A stretch of DNA of 64,000 bases from Pedobacter frigoris (GCF_005116445.1 NZ_SWBQ01000003.1:310001-374000); one strand, 5' to 3'. Positions 19,359-28,948 are shown, numbered from the stretch's first letter. Translations and numbers: made by a program. The notes: generated by a model from the letters alone, not told the origin.

Positions 19359-20831
19359 TTATAGTTGTTTTTCAAGCAGGTCTTTCCAATCCAGGTAATC
19401 TCCTTCAAGCTTTACACCATCTGGCTCCACCAGTTTCACCGGCTTACTGTTGACAAATGCCTCTGCTGCTGATTTAAATAATCCCGCTCCTATTCCTGCC
19501 CCTACCGCAGCACCGTAACTGCCATCATTTTCATAAAGTTCAACCGGGATTCCTGTGATGTTTACAAATGTTTGTGTGAAAACATCGCTTAAAAAGAGAT
19601 TCGATTTTCCCGCCCTGATCACCGATGGCTCCATGTCGTTTTCTCTTAAAATGTCCAGTCCGTACCGAAAAGAAAATGCAATCCCTTCTTGTACTGCACG
19701 AAAAACGTGGGCATTGGTATGGGTATTTAAATCGATGCCATGCAACTGAGCCCCGACAATTCTATTGTGAAGCATTCTTTCTGCTCCGTTTCCAAAAGGT
19801 AATATACGCAGCCCATTGCTCCCTGCCGGAACGCCCGCAGCAGCGCCATTCATCTGCTCATAACTAAGCGAATCGCCAAAACGGGCTTTGGCCCATCTGT
19901 TCATACTTCCGGCTCCATTTATACAAAGCAGCACTCCAAGTCGCTGTTCATCAGCGCTATGGTTGACATGCGCGAAAGTATTAACTCGGGAGCCTCTATC
20001 GCAAACCAGCTGGTCTGTAACGCCATAGATTACCCCGGATGTTCCGGCCGTAGCTGCAACTTCACCTGGTCTTGTTACGTTTAGTGACAAAGCATTATTG
20101 GGTTGATCTCCAGATTTATAAGATACAGGGATCCCGGCTTTTAATCCCAGCAAATCTGCTGCAGATTTCAACAGTGCGCCATGTGATGAAAACACAGGCC
20201 TGACCTGAGGGATCAGTGAATGATCAAAACCAAAATAGTCCATCACATCTTCCGAAAGGCCATTCTTTTTAAAATCCCAGAAGATGCCTTCTGATAAAGC
20301 TGAACTACTTGTCGTAATTTCGCCGGTAAGTTTCATCGCAATAAAATCACCTGGCAGCATAGCCTTATCAATTTTGGCGTACAACTCAGGTTCATTTTTT
20401 TTCACCCAGGCCAGCTTGGAAGCTGTAAAATTTCCGGGCGAATTGAGTAACTGCTCCTGCAAACAGCTTTCACCAAGTACAGCGACTGCTTCCTCTCCTA
20501 TTTCAACTGCACGGCTATCGCACCATATGATGCTATTCCTTAAACTACGCCGGTCTTTATCTACAATGACTAGTCCATGCATCTGATAAGCAATTCCTAT
20601 GGCTGCAATATCTGTGGGATTGTAAGAATATTGCCTATTACAAATAAGAATGGCTTGCTGTACATGATTCCACCATATTTCCGGTGATTGCTCGGCCCAG
20701 CCACTTTGTATACTGATGATCTCCGACTCCACGGGCGGATAACTCGATGTACCAATAATAGCACCTGAAGAGGCGTCTACCACGGATATTTTAATTGAGG
20801 ATGTACCTAAATCGATACCTAGTAATAACAT
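19359..20831 (-). CDS. xylB: Xylulokinase (FGGY family)
   Basis: Phosphorylates D-xylulose to xylulose 5-phosphate with ATP; 490 aa, normal for XylB. The N-terminal phosphate-1 motif LLGIDLGTSSIKISVVD (about residues 2-18), the substrate motif YQMHGLV, the catalytic Asp region SGDQPNNALSLN (about 241-252) and a C-terminal FGGY part (GKSNLFLSDVFTQTFVNITG, GSYGAAVGAG) are present. It is the first gene of the xylose operon. Its start is 48 nt from a perfect 12-bp palindrome and 122 nt from the divergent LacI gene. Confidence 0.95.
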   Translation of the reverse strand: MLLLGIDLGTSSIKISVVDASSGAIIGTSSYPPVESEIISIQSGWAEQSPEIWWNHVQQAILICNRQYSYNPTDIAAIGIAYQMHGLVIVDKDRRSLRNSIIWCDSRAVEIGEEAVAVLGESCLQEQLLNSPGNFTASKLAWVKKNEPELYAKIDKAMLPGDFIAMKLTGEITTSSSALSEGIFWDFKKNGLSEDVMDYFGFDHSLIPQVRPVFSSHGALLKSAADLLGLKAGIPVSYKSGDQPNNALSLNVTRPGEVAATAGTSGVIYGVTDQLVCDRGSRVNTFAHVNHSADEQRLGVLLCINGAGSMNRWAKARFGDSLSYEQMNGAAAGVPAGSNGLRILPFGNGAERMLHNRIVGAQLHGIDLNTHTNAHVFRAVQEGIAFSFRYGLDILRENDMEPSVIRAGKSNLFLSDVFTQTFVNITGIPVELYENDGSYGAAVGAGIGAGLFKSAAEAFVNSKPVKLVEPDGVKLEGDYLDWKDLLEKQL

Positions 20832-20878
20832 TTATTTGGTTGTTTGGTAAAATGAAGTTAAGGAAATAATCAATAAAA

Positions 20879-20890
20879 GCAATCGATTGC
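20879..20890. promoter_or_regulatory. LacI-type operator GCAATCGATTGC
   Basis: Perfect 12-bp palindrome with a central CG, the usual form of LacI/PurR-type operators. It lies between xylB (minus) and the lacI-family gene (plus), 48 nt upstream of xylB and 64 nt upstream of the regulator. It can therefore control both. Binding is inferred from position and form. Confidence 0.7.
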
Positions 20891-20953
20891 CTAAAATAAT
20901 ATTTGCATATTTACATCTTGTTGTGTCTCTTCGACATTAGTAAAATATATACC

Positions 20954-21979
20954 ATGAAACAACCAAAAAGGGTTACGATCTACGACATTGCAAAAAAGCT
21001 GAATTTAAACCCCTCTTCGGTATCAAGGGCTTTAAACAATGGCGGTAATGTCAGCATCGCCACAAAGCAGCTGATCCTGAAAACTGCTGAGGAAATGAAC
21101 TATAAGGTGAACAGCGTTGCTGCTAATCTTCGTACCGGTAATAACCAGACCATCGGCGTCATCGTCCCTCATATCAACCAAAATTTCTTCTCAAATGTAA
21201 TTGCTGGTATTGAGGAAGTGACTTATCAAAAAGGCTATAGCCTTGTAATTTGTCAATCCAATGAATCAGCCGAAAGAGAGATAAAATGCGTCGATACCCT
21301 GACCAATCAACACGTAAGCTGTATCATTATATCTGTAAGTGCAGATTTTAAAGACAGCAGTCATTTGGAAAACATACAGAAACAGGGCATCCCACTGATT
21401 CAGTTTGACCGTGTAGCTGATGAATTGGATACGATGAAGGTCCTCAATGACAATGAAAGTGCCGCCATGGAAGCCGTTTCTCATATGATAGCACAAGGTT
21501 ATAAACGCATAGCATTGCTCGAAGGACCTCAGAATCTGAATATTTTCAGGCAGCGCAAAGCAGGTTACCTGAAGGCAATGAAAAAGCACAACCTTCCGGT
21601 CATTCCAGAGCTGATCATGGAAAATGCCTGGACTAAAGAATTGGGGGCCACCGCGACCAGAACGCTCTTAAAACTGGCTGAACCACCGGATGCCATCTTT
21701 GCCTCCACTTCTGACTTTGCAGCTTTGGGTGCATTGGAAGTAGCGACCGAAATGAATATTCAGGTACCACAACAACTGGGGATTTGCGGTTATTCTAATG
21801 AATCATTCGGAACAATTGCCAATCCTTCAATTACAACCATAGATCAGCACAGTATTTTAATGGGCAAAACCATCGCTCAGCTTTATTTCAACGAGCCGGA
21901 TTCCGGTATCTCCATCTCTGAAAATCAGATTGTCTCCATTCGTCCGGAATTAATCATCCGAAACTCAACATTAAAATAG
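20954..21979 (+). CDS. LacI-family regulator of the xylose operon
   Basis: Transcriptional repressor, 341 aa from the ATG at 20954. This start puts the helix-turn-helix directly at the N-terminus (VTIYDIAKKLNLNPSSVSRALN, split here as residues about 7-28); the longer frame from 20903 adds no conserved sequence. The hinge helix follows (YKVNSVAANLRTG), then a periplasmic-binding-protein-like effector domain (QTIGVIVPHINQNFFSNVI, FASTSDFAALGALEV, ITTIDQH). It is divergent from xylB with a palindromic operator between. The effector is probably xylose or xylulose; this is an inference from context. Confidence 0.9.
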   Translation: MKQPKRVTIYDIAKKLNLNPSSVSRALNNGGNVSIATKQLILKTAEEMNYKVNSVAANLRTGNNQTIGVIVPHINQNFFSNVIAGIEEVTYQKGYSLVICQSNESAEREIKCVDTLTNQHVSCIIISVSADFKDSSHLENIQKQGIPLIQFDRVADELDTMKVLNDNESAAMEAVSHMIAQGYKRIALLEGPQNLNIFRQRKAGYLKAMKKHNLPVIPELIMENAWTKELGATATRTLLKLAEPPDAIFASTSDFAALGALEVATEMNIQVPQQLGICGYSNESFGTIANPSITTIDQHSILMGKTIAQLYFNEPDSGISISENQIVSIRPELIIRNSTLK

Positions 21980-21994
21980 GCCGTTCACTCCATC

Positions 21995-22016
21995 ACTGTT
22001 ATTTTATTAAAACAGT
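21995..22016. terminator. Weak hairpin between convergent lacI and GH92 genes
   Basis: ACTGTT/AACAGT with TTTT/AAAA inside the arms, lying in the 41-nt gap between two convergent genes. The stem is AT-rich and imperfect, so terminator function is only suggested by position. Confidence 0.35.
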
Positions 22017-22020
22017 CATT

Positions 22021-24372
22021 CTAATATTGGTCCTTAGGTTCTTTTCCCATTTCAATGACCAACTTGCCGCCCTTTTGTACAGCGCTTAATGGAATGAAAG
22101 GTTTGTGTAATGTGTTTCCATTTAATGTAAAAGATTGCACATACATATTTTCGGCATTATTATTTTTCACTTCAATTTCAAAATCCTTTCCGCTGTAATA
22201 TTTTTTATTGCCTTTGATTTTAATTTTAGTAAACAGCGGACTGCCTAAACCTAGTTGTGGCTTACTATCCGTTAACCCGGCCACATCAAACAATCCCATA
22301 CTTGATATCACATACCATGCACCCAACTGGCCTTGATCTTCGTCTTGCCCATAGCCGTATCCATGAATACCTTCTACACCATAAAATTCATTGCAAATTG
22401 CCCTTACCCATTTTTGGGTCAACGAAGGCTTTTGGGAAAAATTAAATAGCCATGAAGTGTGCAGGCTAGGTTGATTGCCATGATTATATAAACTTTCCAG
22501 TCCCGAAAATGCGTCGATTACCTTACCCCCACCAAAAGCATTTTTTTGTGCGGTACGAAAAACACTGTCAAGGCGTGAATTAAATGTATTGCGCCCGATC
22601 TTAGCGATGAGCGTCAAAGGATCATGCGGAACATAAAAAGTGTACTGCCATGAATTTCCTTCCTGAAAACCTCTCCAGGGTTTAGAGGGATTGAAGTTGG
22701 CAATAAACGCTCCGTTTTCCAACTTGGGCTGTATCAATTTAAGTTCCGGATTGAACAAGTGTTGCCACCCTTTCGATAGTTGAATCAATTGCTGATAATC
22801 TCTTTTCTTGCCTAATAATTTTGCCCATTGTGCCACGGCATAACTGCTAAAAGAATATTCTAGCGTATGAGAAGCTGAGAACTGCCATGTTTCACTCCCT
22901 CCAATTCCCTTATCTAAATGGCCAACATATCCATTTTTTACAAATTGGGCAACATCTGATTTACCAGCTCCAAAAGGGCGGTTTTTTCCATCCAGTTCAT
23001 TTTTTACTGCAGCTTCATAGCCTAAATTAATATCGAAATCACGGATACCGGAGACGTAAGCATTGGCAATGGCAAGGCTTACAAAATTAGTGCCCACACC
23101 AGAAACAAATTTGCTGTTGGCAATACCATCCCCTAGCCAGCCGGTATCCTTGTAGACCAATAGTTGGCTTTTTACCCAATCAGAATAATATTCCGGATAA
23201 GCCAGGGCCCATAATTGAGTCAGATTCCAGAAGGCTCCCCATATTGCGTCTGTGTTGTAGTGATGATGAAGCGGCTTGCCGTTTTTATCCAGTGGTATTT
23301 GTCCGACTGAACCATCATTTTTTGGGTAAGCACCATTTACATCACTGGCCAGTCCACGACCCAGTAAAGCATGATAGAGACCGGTATAAAATTTCACTTT
23401 ATCATTATAGACAGGTGTTTCAACTTGTATTCTATTGAGGGAATTGTTCCATGCCTTTGCCGATTGTTCTTTTGCATCGTCAAACTTTAATTGCTCAGCT
23501 TCTGCAGTTAGATTTAACCTCGCATTTTCAATAGAGGTATAAGAAAGACCTGCCTTTATAGTGATGCTTTCGCCTGCTTTGGTATCAAATGTGAGGTATA
23601 GCCCTGCCCCCTTGCCTGACAATTCATTTTTACCTGCTGTAATCTCTTTTCCTCTAAACACACCAAATGATTTTGGATTTTTATCCAAAACTGCCGAAAA
23701 GAACATCGTTACTTCAGCACCTGGCTGATATTTTTGCACATATACTGGTAGCGTAACGACAAAACCTTCAATGCGGCCATCAGCTGTAAGAACCACTTTT
23801 GCGTCTTTTACCTCACCACTTTCCCCCTGCTTATTTCCAATATCAAAAAGTATATGCGATTGCTTATTTTCAGGAAATATATAACGATGAAAAGCTACCC
23901 GGGGTGTTGCTGTTACTTCAGCCTTTATACCGTAATCTTTCAACAAAACGCCGTAATAACCTGCAGTGGCTACTTCATCTTTCTTGTCAAACCTCGAGCG
24001 ATAGCCTTCATTAGGGTTTTCGGCTTTACCTGGAACGGTTTGCAATTGTCCGGTAATCGGTGCAAACACAATCCCTCCCACCTGAAATTCATGAAAATTA
24101 GGGAAACCTTCTATCGATTCATCCCGATAATCATAACCCGTAGCTTCCCAGCCATTGGCATTGCTCAAACTGCCATTGGTTGAAGGGCCAGGCTTAGCCA
24201 TCCCAAAAGGAAAAGCGCCGGGTGCATAATGAAACCAACGGCAATGTGCTGTGCCGATATTAGGGTTAACGTATTGCAATAACGAATTGGCTGATTGCGC
24301 AAATAAGACACATGGAAATACCATCAGCGCAATTACTATCCTTCTTATCTTGATAAAAAAATTCGGTTTCAT
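22021..24372 (-). CDS. GH92 family alpha-mannosidase-like glycosidase
   Basis: Exported glycoside hydrolase of family GH92, which contains calcium-dependent exo-alpha-mannosidases. The start at 24372 (MKPNFFIKIRRIVIALMVFPCV) gives a signal peptide ending at LFAQS; a frame from 24387 adds five residues. 783 aa, usual length. Recognisable GH92 stretches: NPNIGTAHCRWFHYAPGAFP near the N-terminus, DAIWGAFWNLTQLWALAYPE, EGNSWQYTFYVPHD with the presumed acid Glu, GNQPSLHTSWLFNF and GYGQDEDQGQLGAWYVISSMG. It is the last gene of the GntR-ManA-like-porter-GH92 operon, so mannosides are the likely substrate. Confidence 0.93.
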   Translation of the reverse strand: MKPNFFIKIRRIVIALMVFPCVLFAQSANSLLQYVNPNIGTAHCRWFHYAPGAFPFGMAKPGPSTNGSLSNANGWEATGYDYRDESIEGFPNFHEFQVGGIVFAPITGQLQTVPGKAENPNEGYRSRFDKKDEVATAGYYGVLLKDYGIKAEVTATPRVAFHRYIFPENKQSHILFDIGNKQGESGEVKDAKVVLTADGRIEGFVVTLPVYVQKYQPGAEVTMFFSAVLDKNPKSFGVFRGKEITAGKNELSGKGAGLYLTFDTKAGESITIKAGLSYTSIENARLNLTAEAEQLKFDDAKEQSAKAWNNSLNRIQVETPVYNDKVKFYTGLYHALLGRGLASDVNGAYPKNDGSVGQIPLDKNGKPLHHHYNTDAIWGAFWNLTQLWALAYPEYYSDWVKSQLLVYKDTGWLGDGIANSKFVSGVGTNFVSLAIANAYVSGIRDFDINLGYEAAVKNELDGKNRPFGAGKSDVAQFVKNGYVGHLDKGIGGSETWQFSASHTLEYSFSSYAVAQWAKLLGKKRDYQQLIQLSKGWQHLFNPELKLIQPKLENGAFIANFNPSKPWRGFQEGNSWQYTFYVPHDPLTLIAKIGRNTFNSRLDSVFRTAQKNAFGGGKVIDAFSGLESLYNHGNQPSLHTSWLFNFSQKPSLTQKWVRAICNEFYGVEGIHGYGYGQDEDQGQLGAWYVISSMGLFDVAGLTDSKPQLGLGSPLFTKIKIKGNKKYYSGKDFEIEVKNNNAENMYVQSFTLNGNTLHKPFIPLSAVQKGGKLVIEMGKEPKDQY

Positions 24373-24397
24373 ATATCTAACCTCCATTGCTAAATGA

Positions 24398-24700
24398 TTA
24401 TTTCAATTTTTCAAACATGGTAATGGCCGTATAAACACACCGGCCTCTCCTCTAAAAGTACCCGATCCTTTTGGTTTGTTATCTACGGAATACCACTCGT
24501 AAAAACCATTATTGTCCTTCACCCGTTTCACCATGGTAGACCCCTGTTTTCATCACTTCCAAGGCTCTGCTTTTCACAAAAGGAAAATAAGCCTCACTTT
24601 TTTCTTTCGCTGCCTGGATTGTATCATCTCCGTTCTTTACCTGTGCTGTACTTGCAAAAGCAAATAACATAGCTAGCAACGATGCGTAATATTTTTTCAT
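24398..24700 (-). pseudogene. Decayed exported glycosidase fragment
   Basis: The first frame (24509-24700) gives a signal peptide (MKKYYASLLAMLFAFASTAQ) and about 40 residues, then stops. A second frame continues from about 24530 with VKDNNGFYEWYSVDNKPKG and SGTFRGEAGV. A third frame restores YTAITMFEKLK and a stop at 24398. The end resembles the C-terminus of (alpha/alpha)6-type glycosidases, but I cannot name the family. The parts are far too short for an intact enzyme, so a large internal deletion plus at least two frameshifts are implied. It lies within the mannoside operon between the sugar porter and GH92. Confidence 0.65.
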
Positions 24701-24770
24701 TTGGTTATTTTTTTACTTTGTTCTTCTATTTATAACATCACCATACTCTCATTCATTGTACATCCATGAT

Positions 24771-26162
24771 CTATTTTGCTACTGAATTCCAAGACTTTTC
24801 AATCTCCTCCAGGCTTTTTCCCTTCGTCTCAAACAATTTCTTTTTTGCGTAAATAAAGGACAGCACACAGAAGAAGGCAAATATGAAGAATGTAGTTGCG
24901 ATCCCCAGACCATCCCTCATTATCGGAAATAACAGGTTCACCACCCAGTCTGAGACCCACATGGTCATGATACACATAGACAAGGCTGTCCCTCTGATGT
25001 GTGTAGGAAATATTTCTGTTGAAATCACGAACTTCAATGGGCCCAGAGAGAATGCAAAAAATAAAAGAAACAATATGATACTGGCCAGCATAAACCAGCC
25101 GGTTATGCCTATCAAGAAACAAAATCCTGTTAGTGCCAAAGCAAAGGCTGCGCATAGTGAACCAATAATATACAGTGGTCTGCGCCCCCAGGTATCGACT
25201 TTTGAAATGGCGATGAATGTAAAAAGCACATTGGCCGATCCCAGTATTACCTGATAAAATAAGGCATCACTGGTCACAATACCCGCCGATTTTAAAATGG
25301 TAGGCCCGTAAAAAATTACCCCGTTAATCCCGCTGAATTGAGACAATGCCGTGAGCACCATCGCCAATGTCAACAGTTTACTTAATGGCAAGCGCATCAA
25401 TTCTTTGTAGCCACCTGATTTTTGACTGGCCATTTCTTTAATGGCATCCAGCTCCGATCGCCCTGTTTCTGCTCCGTTTATCTTCGTCAGGATACTTAAA
25501 GCTTCCTCATTCTTTCCATATTGTACCAGCCAGCGTGGACTTTCGGGCACGACGAGCAGCAACAAACAAAATGCAACGGCTGGGATAACTCCTACGATAA
25601 ACATGCCCCGCCAAACATTTTCAACCAGCAACCAATGTAGCAAACCATCGCCGGCCCCTGCATTCGCTGTAGCGTAGCGCTGTAAAAACAAATTGCTGAT
25701 GTAAGCTGCCAAAATCCCTATCGTAATGGCAAGTTGATAAAAGACAACCAATTGACCCCGCTTTTTAGAAGGTGCTACCTCTGAAATATAAAGCGGAGAA
25801 ACATTAGAAGCGACACCCACAGCGACACCCGCCAGGACACGGAAGAAAATCAACATCGAATAGGCTGTTGAAACCGAAAAGCCAATAGCACTGATTAAAA
25901 ACAAAACAGCAGCAATAAACAATACCTTTCTCCGGCCAATTTTATCACTCAAGTAACCCGAAAAGGCGACTCCAACAATACAGCCCAACAGAGCACAGGA
26001 CACAAACAATCCCTCCTGCGCAGATGATAATCCGTATTGCAATTTTAGAGGCTCGATAATGCCGCTCACTACGGCCATATCAAAACCGAATAAAAAGCCT
26101 CCCAACGCCGCAATGAGCGTGATGAGAAAAATAAAATGGGTGGTTCCTTTTCTTTCCGTCAT
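24771..26162 (-). CDS. Sugar porter (MFS, XylE/GLUT-like)
   Basis: Proton-coupled or facilitative sugar transporter, 463 aa, 12 membrane segments. Sugar-porter signatures are intact: GYLSDKIGRRK (loop 2-3), RVLAGVAVGVASNVSPLYIS followed by EVAPSKKRGQ, PESPRWLVQYGK after helix 6, QFSGINGVIFYGPTI in helix 7, DTWGRRPLY (loop 8-9) and STEIFPTHIRG. It follows the ManA-like gene by 61 nt in the GntR operon. Mannose or another hexose released by GH92 is the likely substrate; the family also carries xylose and glucose. Confidence 0.92.
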   Translation of the reverse strand: MTERKGTTHFIFLITLIAALGGFLFGFDMAVVSGIIEPLKLQYGLSSAQEGLFVSCALLGCIVGVAFSGYLSDKIGRRKVLFIAAVLFLISAIGFSVSTAYSMLIFFRVLAGVAVGVASNVSPLYISEVAPSKKRGQLVVFYQLAITIGILAAYISNLFLQRYATANAGAGDGLLHWLLVENVWRGMFIVGVIPAVAFCLLLLVVPESPRWLVQYGKNEEALSILTKINGAETGRSELDAIKEMASQKSGGYKELMRLPLSKLLTLAMVLTALSQFSGINGVIFYGPTILKSAGIVTSDALFYQVILGSANVLFTFIAISKVDTWGRRPLYIIGSLCAAFALALTGFCFLIGITGWFMLASIILFLLFFAFSLGPLKFVISTEIFPTHIRGTALSMCIMTMWVSDWVVNLLFPIMRDGLGIATTFFIFAFFCVLSFIYAKKKLFETKGKSLEEIEKSWNSVAK

Positions 26163-26223
26163 AGTTTTAGTTTTAGATTTGGTTCTTTTTTTGGTTAGAT
26201 TTTAAGTTTGGTTTAGATCAACT

Positions 26224-28038
26224 TCAACAGTACTCGTCTTTTACATAAGCAACTACCAAAAAGGCTTTTCCTGCACCCCTATTGCGAACTATATACTGTT
26301 CCACCGCAGCAGGGATCACAAATGTTTCAGCATAGTTAAATACACTGGGAAAGTTTCCAGCTGTTACTTCAACAGACTCTCCCTCAACCAGCATACAGAT
26401 CTGACATTGCCCTTTTGTAGTAATAATCACCTCTCTATCAAATTCATACCGGTCAACAGCATAAAAATGTTCCTCATGTGTAGAAAGTGATATTCTTCTT
26501 CCGCCATCCCATTCGTCTGCAACTTCCTGTTTCGAAATCAGTTTTTCCGGAACATAGTCGCCTTTTCGGTCGAAATAAAGATTATTAAATGCATGATCTA
26601 TATTGATCGGTCGCGGGTTTCCGTTGAGATCCAGGCGAAGCCAATCGTACATCTTAAAGGTAAAAATGTATGGTGTACTGCTGATTTCCAGCACCATGTT
26701 GTTTTTTCCGGAAGCATGAACAGTTCCATTAGGAATAAGGAATAAATCGTGTTTACGTGCCTTAAACTTCCGTACATATTTTTCTGCCGGCATTTCTATC
26801 CCTTCATTTTGTGCATCAAGCAAAGCTTGTTTAAACTCATCCGGGTTAATATCATCCTGAAAACCCAGGTACACATCGGCGTCCGGTTCGCAATCTAAAA
26901 TGTAATACGTCTCATCCTGGGTAAACGTTTCTCCGAAATGTTCCTGGATATATTGAGGTCTTGGATGGCATTGGATAGAAAGATTGCCTCCGTCATAGGT
27001 ATCAAGAAAATCGAAACGAATTGGAAATTCATGGCCAAACCTATCGGCTGCTTTACCCAACAGCTTGTCGTTATTTCGGAATAACAGAAAATCAAATGAG
27101 ACCTCTAACAAATTATGGTTTCCTTCCACTACTACCCCATTTTCCGGCGTTATTAATTCGAATGACCAGGCATAATTTATTTCCTCTGGAGGCAATCCTT
27201 CCAATTTTTGCTTCATCCAGTTACCGCCCCATATACCTGCTTCAAACCAGGGTCTGGCCCTAAATGGCTGTTCGTACATGGCATCGAGTGTATTCCTGAA
27301 CTCATCACCCTTCATCCAGGTAATTTCATTAACGCGCTGTTCATCTACGATATAGTCAATCTCCGGCAGCAACATTTCTTTGTGCTTATTTAATACCGGC
27401 CAGTCCACAAAATAAAACCGCTTGTATAACTGGTAATTCTCAAGCTCTTCGTCCGACCCAAGATTCTTAATGCTTTTCGCACGCATCCGATACTGGATTT
27501 CATTTTTCGGAACATCTAAATAAACAAGCGGAGCCTGCCATTTAACCAGCGCTGCACCTGTTCCGTAAACAATGCACAAATCAGCACTATCATCGGGCAC
27601 CAATTGCTGTATTTTCTCCTCATCAAAGAAATCAGCCAGGCTGCCTGTATATTTTTTTCCAAAAACCCGATCATCGCCATTTACACTGGCAGCAATCATT
27701 TCCTTGATTTCGTCAGATCCCTTTAAGCAGGAATCTATAGCAAGCCATTGTATTTTTTTACCGGATCTGACAAAATGTTGTTCCATGTTGGCACGAAACG
27801 ATTCCCATAACACTCCACCAAACCCATCAATCATTACTGTTTTGTTCGCGGCCGACTTATCCAGGATGGATTGCGCGAGCCTATCGTGGCCCGTTTGCAC
27901 CTCATGTCCTGACTTAAACGTAGGAATTATATTATAGCGCTGACAGCTGAGGTCAGCATTAGTAAGCGGTAATAATGTTTGTGTACTGCTTCGCACAGAT
28001 TCGATAGATTCCATAGATGATTGATGTTTAAGCGTCAC
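26224..28038 (-). CDS. Mannose-6-phosphate isomerase-like protein with N-terminal kinase-like domain
   Basis: 604 aa. The C-terminal half (from about residue 260) is a class I mannose-6-phosphate isomerase/cupin domain. FEAGIWGGNWMKQKL is the usual ManA start, CHPRPQYIQEHFG carries the metal histidine near 357, ILDCEPDADVYLGFQ follows, and IPNGTVHASGKNNMVLEIS carries another metal site. Residues about 50-230 look like a nucleoside-kinase/P-loop fold (TVMIDGFGGVLWESFRANM, WLAIDSCLKG, PLVYLDVPKNEIQYRM), but the GxxxxGKS loop is replaced by GFGGVLWES. Overlaps the GntR gene by 11 nt. Probably links mannose to fructose 6-phosphate; the N-domain role is unknown. Confidence 0.82.
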   Translation of the reverse strand: MTLKHQSSMESIESVRSSTQTLLPLTNADLSCQRYNIIPTFKSGHEVQTGHDRLAQSILDKSAANKTVMIDGFGGVLWESFRANMEQHFVRSGKKIQWLAIDSCLKGSDEIKEMIAASVNGDDRVFGKKYTGSLADFFDEEKIQQLVPDDSADLCIVYGTGAALVKWQAPLVYLDVPKNEIQYRMRAKSIKNLGSDEELENYQLYKRFYFVDWPVLNKHKEMLLPEIDYIVDEQRVNEITWMKGDEFRNTLDAMYEQPFRARPWFEAGIWGGNWMKQKLEGLPPEEINYAWSFELITPENGVVVEGNHNLLEVSFDFLLFRNNDKLLGKAADRFGHEFPIRFDFLDTYDGGNLSIQCHPRPQYIQEHFGETFTQDETYYILDCEPDADVYLGFQDDINPDEFKQALLDAQNEGIEMPAEKYVRKFKARKHDLFLIPNGTVHASGKNNMVLEISSTPYIFTFKMYDWLRLDLNGNPRPINIDHAFNNLYFDRKGDYVPEKLISKQEVADEWDGGRRISLSTHEEHFYAVDRYEFDREVIITTKGQCQICMLVEGESVEVTAGNFPSVFNYAETFVIPAAVEQYIVRNRGAGKAFLVVAYVKDEYC

Positions 28039-28780
28039 GTTTAATTTCTATACTGTAAGTGAACCAATCGCTTCTGTAATAGCATATATTGTATTCTATC
28101 AGCCTCTTGTCCGCATCAAGTACCCGTCTTTTTCTTTCTAAAACAGGTTCCCCCTCTTTTATTTTTAGCACTTCGGCCAAAGCCTTTGTTGCAGCAGTCG
28201 CCTTAATTTCTTCCTGAGAATATACCGGTATGACGTTATATTTTTCATCCAATAGCTCATACAGTGGCTTTTCAAAGGTTTCATCTGCCGAAACACCTAT
28301 CCGTGGATGAAAATAGGATTCGAAATAGACCATAGGATTTTCATCAATACTACGAACCCGCTTTAAACATATCACTTCGGTTTCAGCCTGGATTTGCAGA
28401 TTTTGACTCACTTCTTCATTAACCGGCTTGTTCTCGACCTTCAACAAGAGATTCTTAAAAGAGAGCCCCATACTCTCCATCTCATGCGTAAAGCTCATCC
28501 AGTTATTAAGGTTAGTTGATATTTTTTGTCTTGTAACCCGCGTTCCTGATCTTTTCTTTCGTTCCAGCAAACCTTCTTTAACCAGGTTGTTAATCGCTTG
28601 TCGTAAAGTATTTCTCGAGATGCTCCAATACTGCGCCAGGTCAGTTTCTTTTGGAAACAACGCGCCATTGCTAAAATCAGAACGTCGGATCAACATCCTT
28701 AATATATCCTCCACCTGTCTATTTAAGGGTATTTTACTACCATGATCTAGTAATTGTACATCTTTAATATGTTCGAACAT
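28028..28780 (-). CDS. GntR-family regulator with UTRA domain
   Basis: Transcriptional regulator of the HutC/UTRA branch of GntR, 250 aa. The winged helix lies at about residues 18-85 (VEDILRMLIRRSDFSNGALFP, YWSISRNTLRQAINNLVKEG, LLERKKRSGTRV). The effector-binding UTRA domain spans about 100-245 (RVRSIDENPMVYFESYFHP, ERKRRVLDADKRLIEYN). First gene of the mannoside operon; its 3' end overlaps the ManA-like gene by 11 nt, suggesting translational coupling. The effector is probably a phosphorylated or free sugar of the pathway. Confidence 0.93.
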   Translation of the reverse strand: MFEHIKDVQLLDHGSKIPLNRQVEDILRMLIRRSDFSNGALFPKETDLAQYWSISRNTLRQAINNLVKEGLLERKKRSGTRVTRQKISTNLNNWMSFTHEMESMGLSFKNLLLKVENKPVNEEVSQNLQIQAETEVICLKRVRSIDENPMVYFESYFHPRIGVSADETFEKPLYELLDEKYNVIPVYSQEEIKATAATKALAEVLKIKEGEPVLERKRRVLDADKRLIEYNICYYRSDWFTYSIEIKRDA

Positions 28781-28918
28781 ATCACTAATATAAACTAGTT
28801 TTTTGAAAATACAATAGAATGAATTCTTTTTAGAAGCTTTTTTACCTGGAAGGAAGAATACTGGAGACTTATTCAGACAGCGCTAAATTAGCTGTGGGGA
28901 GAAAACTAAAAAACAAAA

Positions 28919-28948
28919 AATCCCTTTAATTTTATAATTAAAGGGATT
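28919..28948 (-). terminator. Terminator beyond the tRNA-Pro remnant
   Basis: Perfect 13-bp stem AATCCCTTTAATT around TTAT, with an A-run (T-run on the minus strand) beyond. It lies 26 nt past the remnant tRNA 3' end, at the same place as the terminators of both intact tRNA-Pro copies. Confidence 0.8.

Noticed and set aside
23799..24183. Plus-strand frames inside the GH92 gene
   Set aside because: Antisense shadows of a conserved glycosidase; no independent start or family features.
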